60,005 bases of DNA, taken from contig NZ_JADYVX010000044.1 of assembly GCF_020194175.1 (NCBI RefSeq), positions 1 to 60,005 of the forward strand, given 5' to 3'. The notes under the pieces are model-generated. The model saw nothing but the letters and a program-made list of their open reading frames with translations. It did not search any database and was not told where the DNA came from. Positions 55,981-60,005 of the stretch are shown here, in pieces. Position 1 is the stretch's first letter, and every line of letters begins with the position of its first letter. This DNA is from Bradyrhizobium sp. BRP22 (GTDB taxonomy: Bacteria > Pseudomonadota > Alphaproteobacteria > Rhizobiales > Xanthobacteraceae). The translations under genes and the position numbers were made by a program.

Positions 55981-56738
55981 ACTTAATGGTCTCGCCCGCG
56001 ATTCAGCGCAAGCTTGATCCCGAAGCAACAGTCACCGTGACCGATCTTCGGAAGTTAAGTCCAAAAGATATTCCTCTCCTATAAATTCTTGTAGTTGAGC
56101 CGCCCGATCTTGTGGCTCGCCAGCGATCCTCGCTCACAAAGAAACTAGGGGAGCCAGGAATAAGCTCGATAATTTCCTCTACCGAGCTAGCAACCAAAGG
56201 TCCGACCTAGACGGATGTGTTCCGCTAGGAACCTGCAGCGACTCGGAACTCTGCCTCAGGACTACCGAGAGGAGCGACGTGTGTCTCGACCTTGCCGTGC
56301 CTCTGTTGAAGGCGGCCGCGTTCGATGGCGCGCACGCAGCAACGCTCGCTCGCTTGGCCAAACGCGGCCCGCTCGATCCGATCAACAAAAACACATCGAG
56401 AGAGGTGGCGCGTTCATAGGATCTGATGCAAGAGCAGAGTGTTAAATCGCGGCAAGCTTCGCAATCTGCGGACTAGAGCCGGCATATGAACGAACGACAG
56501 ATCTATTCTGTAAGCTACGCAGTTCCTCGCGATCAGGATCGACGAGGTCGAGGCTCCGAAAGTGCTCGGCATCCGCGAGCGGAGGCGCCCCGCCTCGTCT
56601 TTAAAGCGAAGCCATTCGACTGTCCGAAGACAGCGCTCGTCGAGGCGACGCGCGGCGCCGCTGGGCGACGTACTGATCGCCAATGGGTCGCACCACCGCT
56701 CACTTGGCTCGGCCACCAACATTTGCCGAGCAGACCGT
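55981..56738. other. 0.75 kb upstream of the LAP operon, no confirmed gene
   Basis: A minus-strand reading at 56003-56197 contains SVEEIIELIPGSPSFFVSED and RATRSGGSTTRIYRRGISFG. It is short and ends in a Gly/Ser/Thr-rich half. In size and placement it could have been a LAP precursor, but it lies outside the repeat array, has no clear ribosome site and no family match. From 56200 to 56738 nothing is recognised. Confidence 0.25.
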
Positions 56739-57401
56739 CTAACCAACCTCGCTCAGGAAGCCCTCATAGTACTTGCGAAGAGTCGCCGAACGCTGCGCCG
56801 CCATTCTCCGACCGGTCGGCGTACAGAAATCCTGGCTCAGGCCGAGAAGCTTGGTCCGGAAATGATCAAGAGCGTAGGAGATGTCATTGGGCTGCCTGCG
56901 GGTGGCCGCTGGGTCTTCGATGTCATAGAGCGCCGTCTTCCTTAGGCCGGCAACGTAAAAGCACCGTGCCACGCCAATCCAGCCGATCGCATCCAGACGG
57001 TCCGCATCCTGAAGAATCTTCCCCTCGAGGCTGATGGGAGGAATAGCAGCGGAGAAGCTGTGCGCCTCTATCGCATGACGAACGCGATCCGTGCGATCAT
57101 CCGGCCAACCGAGCGCGATAAGAAGCTCGCCGGCTTTGTCCGCGGCGAGCCGCGAAGCCTTGCTTCGTTCGGTCGATGCCTTATCGACCCACACGCTATC
57201 GTGAAGAATGGTGGCTGCGACCAGTATTTCCGTGTCCCCGCCCTCGACATTTGCGATTTTCAGGACGTTGCGCCACACAGGCAGCAGGTGGGCCTCATCG
57301 TGCGCTCCATCGCGGACGTCGAATGCATGAGGAAGCAACGCCAGAGCCAGCTCGGGATAAAGGAAGTGCTCGTGCAACATTTCGAATCTCGTGCGGTCCA
57401 T
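56739..57401 (-). CDS. HD-domain phosphohydrolase
   Basis: A 220-residue HD-superfamily protein: FDVRDGAHDEAHLLPVWRNV, VAATILHDSVWVDKASTERS (the HD pair), LGWPDDRTDRVRHAIEAHSF and LQDADRLDAIGWIGVARCFY with the later Asp. This order fits metal-dependent phosphohydrolases of the YedJ type. The ATG at 57401 follows AAGGAG; an ATG seven codons earlier has no such site. The substrate is unknown. It is one of few intact genes near the right end. Confidence 0.75.
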   Translation of the reverse strand: MDRTRFEMLHEHFLYPELALALLPHAFDVRDGAHDEAHLLPVWRNVLKIANVEGGDTEILVAATILHDSVWVDKASTERSKASRLAADKAGELLIALGWPDDRTDRVRHAIEAHSFSAAIPPISLEGKILQDADRLDAIGWIGVARCFYVAGLRKTALYDIEDPAATRRQPNDISYALDHFRTKLLGLSQDFCTPTGRRMAAQRSATLRKYYEGFLSEVG

Positions 57402-58159
57402 CGTCTCCTTAGCAGATACCATCGCATCGCGGCTATCCAGCTATGATTAGCCCCCTGCGGGGCCAATGCGCTAAATCGAATTCAACAACTTTGCCATCCT
57501 TCTGGTTTTGGCGGAAGATCGTTAAAGCCAGAAATTGATCAAGTCGATTGCCCGGCCGGCTTCGCCGGAAATGGGCTCTATTCGCTTCGCTCACCGAGCC
57601 GCCTTCGGCGTCTCGGCCGTTCGGTTAACGATCGCCGTGCCTGGCGCTAAGGCGCGCATTTCTCTTGGAAGGGGACACCCCTTCAGCGGGATGCAAGCAC
57701 AAGACGAGTCCGCGCGGCATCCCCACGCCTCCCCATACTCTTCATTTTAATTATTTGAATGTGGCCCCTAGTGCGGAGCCTCCGCGCGGATGCTCGCACC
57801 CCACAACTGGCATCGTCCTCATGGTAGTATCGGCTCAAAGCCACCGATCAGCAGGCTCGGATTTGACCGGGAACAACCTCCTGAGGCTCCACAGCTAGCT
57901 CGACCAGCTTCCAGGGCAGGCGGAAGGGCCGAGTATTGTTGATGGCGGTAGCCCTGGTTGGATGACAGCCCAGCCAACACGCTGAACTTGTTGTGTCGAT
58001 CAGCGTTTTCGGATGGCGGTTTGAGCAGATCCGCCAGAAGCACCACGGGACCGCCGTCCTTCTTGCCAAGGCGCCCCAATCGAGAGCCGAGATGCTGCCC
58101 GCCCGCCGCAACCGGGCGATGAGCGAGCATGATCAGGCACCCCCAAAGACTCCTGGCCG
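57402..58159. other. 0.75 kb of uncertain, possibly mobile-element DNA
   Basis: The reading at 57819-58130 (minus) is open and runs against the integrase relic at 58160, but shows no known family. Elsewhere nothing is recognised. Confidence 0.3.
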
Positions 58160-58497
58160 AATTCAGAACCCGTTGGGCGAGGCCGAACGAGGCGGGATCG
58201 GCGGCAGCGACGTGATGGAAGAAGGATCGGCTCGCGGCTAGTCGGGCGTTGCGCGTCGCGACGGAATTGTTCCGCTTCTCCTCGAGCTCATCGAGAAAGG
58301 CGAGAACGAGGTCCCGATCGAGATCCTAAGCGCCAACGCCGCTGGCTTCTCCGCGGACGGGCGGCGGCAAAGAGGATCAACATGCGCAAGGCGTCGCGAT
58401 AGCCGGCCAGGGTCGCGGAGGTCGTGTTGCGCTGCTTGGTCAACCGGCGACGAAAGTACGATTCTAGGAGCGGCGCCAGCAGGAGGTGTTCGTTCAT
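58160..58497 (-). pseudogene. Tyrosine recombinase N-terminal fragment
   Basis: The minus strand reads MNEHLLLAPLLESYFRRRLT, KQRNTTSATLAGYRDALRML and, after a shift near 58340, RDLVLAFLDELEEKRNNSVA, TRNARLAA and FFHHVAAADPASFGLAQRVL. This is the SAM-like core-binding domain of an integrase of the Tn554-like type, which usually come as overlapping sets of two or three genes. Its ATG overlaps the stop of the upstream integrase fragment. The catalytic domain is missing. Confidence 0.65.
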
Positions 58498-58650
58498 GCC
58501 GCGCCTCCGTCGAGAAAGGCGCGCTCAGCCGCGATGTCGAGGAGATCCGACGAACCGGTGAGATAGTAGGCTGTGTCGCTATAGTTGGCGTGGCCGAGGT
58601 AGGTGGCGAGTAAGGGCAGCAACGCTTGGACATCTGCGCGCCGTTGGTGC
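58494..58650 (-). pseudogene. Tyrosine recombinase C-terminal fragment
   Basis: VQALLPLLATYLGHANYSDT and AYYLTGSSDLLDIAAERAFL show the end of an integrase catalytic domain, with LGH as part of the HxLGH box and YYL near the catalytic Tyr. Its stop overlaps the next integrase by four bases. It is joined upstream to an IS66-type scrap. Confidence 0.6.
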
Positions 58651-58659
58651 CACAACCTG

Positions 58660-58801
58660 AGCCTGGTCACCGCGATGCGAGCCACCTGGGAAACAGTGGC
58701 TCCGGCTCGACAGATGCTGCAACTAACCGTTCCTTCTCATCCTGTGACCAACGATGCCGCCGCTCGACCGCTGTGATCACCTCTGCCCGCGAAATCGTCA
58801 T
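58660..58801 (-). pseudogene. IS66-type OrfA fragment
   Basis: MTISRAEVITAVERRHRWSQ and DEKERLVAASVEP match the small N-terminal DNA-binding protein of IS66-family elements. The expected continuation (SQVARIA) appears only after a frameshift near 58690. The rest of the element is lost. Confidence 0.55.
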
Positions 58802-58823
58802 AGCGCTTTTCCTAGGATTACCC

Positions 58824-59270
58824 CTACGACCTGCAGCGCGCGCGTCCGTCAAACAAGGCCGCCTTCAATGCAGAAATACCCAGCTCAAGATCGCTGCGCC
58901 GATGCAGCCACCTGCGTACGGTATGCCGCATCCGTTTCCCGGCGTTCGTGCTGACGGCCGGGCTGAAGCGAACGAACCGCTCACCGTGTCGATTGTTCGC
59001 CATCCTCGGCCGAAAGCTATAGCCAAGGAAGTCAGACGACTGTTCCGGATAAGCGCCGGAGCGATTGGCATCTTTACACGATCTTGGTCTTTTCCGGATG
59101 AAGCCGTAGCCCGCATTCCGCAAACCTCGCTTCCAGCGCCCGACACAAGTCTCGACCGAAGTCTTGGATCATTGCCCCTCAACCCCAGCCGCCCGTTGGT
59201 TCGCCTTCACTTGCTTATACACCTCCCACACATCGCGTTTGGCAATACAAAACGGCTTGGCCTTACTCAT
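58824..59270 (-). pseudogene. Group II intron reverse transcriptase/maturase relic
   Basis: From the ATG at 59270, MSKAKPFCIAKRDVWEVYKQ and VKANQRAAGVEGQ match the start of bacterial group II intron proteins, followed by an in-frame TGA (59169-59171). The reading resumes with SSDFLGYSFRPRMANNRHGE, RFVRFSPAVSTNAGKRM and RHTVRRWLHRRSDLELGISA, the maturase (domain X) region. The catalytic YADD part is deleted. The 300 bases before the ATG resemble intron domain RNA (for example GACCGAAGGGGCGTTGTCAT). Confidence 0.65.
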
Positions 59271-59594
59271 GCCGATCATCCACTTTCGGGTTGTCGACCG
59301 CGTAAAGCCGGATGACAACGCCCCTTCGGTCCAGTGCCATTACAGCGCCTTCGTTCCTAATACGGGCGTTTCCGCCCCTGTGCTCCGCATCGGTACTCTG
59401 CTCCTTGCGGCGACGAGCCGCTTGGAGTCCTCCCTTCACATCGGAGCGACAGGCTCCTGTGTTCCTTGTCAAAGCCTGGTCCGAGGTCACGCCGCCTTGA
59501 TGCCGGACGCCGGTTGGACAGTCGGCAGGCTCCCCAACCCTTGCTCGCGGGATAGACATCCTGATCCCGGTGACCTTGCCCCCAGATAGGGGAA

Positions 59595-59660
59595 GATCTT
59601 GTGCTGCGGGGCCTCGCGATCGAGCGCCCCAACCAGGTCTGGTGCGCCGACATCACGTAT
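59595..59660 (+). pseudogene. IS3-family OrfB fragment
   Basis: LRGLAIERPNQVWCADITY is the start of the DDE catalytic domain (first Asp in ADITY) of an IS3-type transposase. It ends abruptly at 59660, where the sequence changes to GTGCGCC, the start of a possible group II intron. Confidence 0.6.
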
Positions 59661-60005
59661 CGTGCGCCTCGCCCCACAGTTGGGGAAGCGTATGACTGGA
59701 ATGCAAAAGAGAAAGGAGGACTGAGAAAAAAAAGATATGACTTGTTCCCTGCTGTGAGGGGACATGAGCCCAAGCGGCGGTGACCTGTCGTCAACTGGCA
59801 GGGTGACGTAGCCCGCAGGTAAAGGGGATTGAGGCGAAGCCGTTAAGCCGAGATGGTCCCCGAGGCTGGAGTATTGGAGGTTGAGGAACACGAACCGGTT
59901 CACCCGCATCTGAGGGCTGAAATGTCGCCTCCGTCTACACGGCTTAACAGGTGGAATGCCGATGATGTCGCCGGACAGTTATGACGGCGTGCATCCGAAC
60001 GCGAG
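59661..60005 (+). mobile_element. Probable 5' part of a group II intron, runs off the window
   Basis: Right after codon ADITY of the IS3 transposase comes GTGCGCCTCGCCCCACAGTT. GTGCG is the 5' end of bacterial group II introns. Downstream features such as GGCGAAGCCGTTAAGCCGAG and GAACACGAACCGGTTCACCC fit domain I. No intron protein or 3' end lies within the window. The element is on the plus strand, opposite to the maturase relic at 58824-59270. Confidence 0.45.

Noticed and set aside
56003..56197. Short minus-strand ORF with a Gly/Ser/Thr-rich second half as LAP precursor peptide
   Set aside because: It lies beyond the 23-bp array from the operon, has no clear ribosome site, Cys or recognised leader, and no family match. 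Mentioned only as a weak possibility.

Overview
The window looks like part of the symbiosis island of a Bradyrhizobium-type nodule bacterium. The evidence is a near-complete accessory nif/fix gene set (iscA-like, nfu, nifS, nifT/fixU, nifB, frxA, nifZ, nifH, nifQ, nifV, nifW, fixA relic, fixB, fixC, fixX), a groESL copy beside it, NifA/sigma-54 signals (TGT-N10-ACA plus -24/-12 elements) in front of several units, and FixK-type boxes. nifH is present without nifDKEN, as expected for bradyrhizobia, where nifH is unlinked from nifDK. The nif/fix core is mostly intact. Around and between its genes lie many broken genes and mobile-element scraps.

Layout. 1-5.5 kb: scraps of a serine hydrolase and a PaiB-like regulator, then a vanillate demethylase locus (vanA, vanR, and vanB with a frameshift near its ferredoxin domain). 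5.5-10.9 kb: a decayed accessory island on the minus strand (HTH protein, nucleotidyltransferase, PP2C-like phosphatase, PIN protein, Fic C-terminus), then a large serine recombinase missing its catalytic part and abutting a 3' tRNA remnant. Recombinase-tail and att-like repeats recur at 5.6, 6.4 and 10.8 kb. 11-22.2 kb: Rieske protein, hypothetical gene, iscA-nfu-nifS-fixU-SIR2 operon, nifB-frxA-TPR-LRV-nifZ and several conserved small genes, a DegT-family protein and a second Rieske protein. 24-29 kb: a thioredoxin-like 2Fe-2S protein, an OmpW-type porin behind a FixK-type box, an MFS relic, an ArsC-like nitrogenase-associated protein and a receiver protein. 29-37.1 kb: nifH, nifQ, Irr-like relic, nifV, nifW, fixA relic, fixBCX. 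38-50 kb: SDR relic, iron permease, groESL, MFS relic, GNAT and scraps. 50-56 kb: a segment bounded by two arrays of 23-bp units. It holds a broken histidine kinase and a three-gene linear azol(in)e-containing peptide (LAP/TOMM) biosynthesis operon: E1-like partner, YcaO cyclodehydratase and SagB-like dehydrogenase. 56.7-60 kb: HD hydrolase, then nested relics of tyrosine recombinases, IS66, IS3 and group II introns.

How the genes work together. NifS, the IscA-like protein and the Nfu protein supply Fe-S clusters. NifB makes the FeMo-co core, with FrxA likely as electron donor. NifV makes homocitrate, NifQ handles molybdenum, and NifZ and NifW mature MoFe protein. FixBCX is the electron-bifurcating complex for nitrogenase, but FixA is broken here. 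GroESL probably assists folding. The best candidate for something unusual outside nif/fix is the LAP operon: its SagB gene is intact, while its YcaO and E1-like genes carry three frameshifts and one in-frame stop. All functions are assigned by reading motifs and family resemblance in translated sequence. No database search was run.
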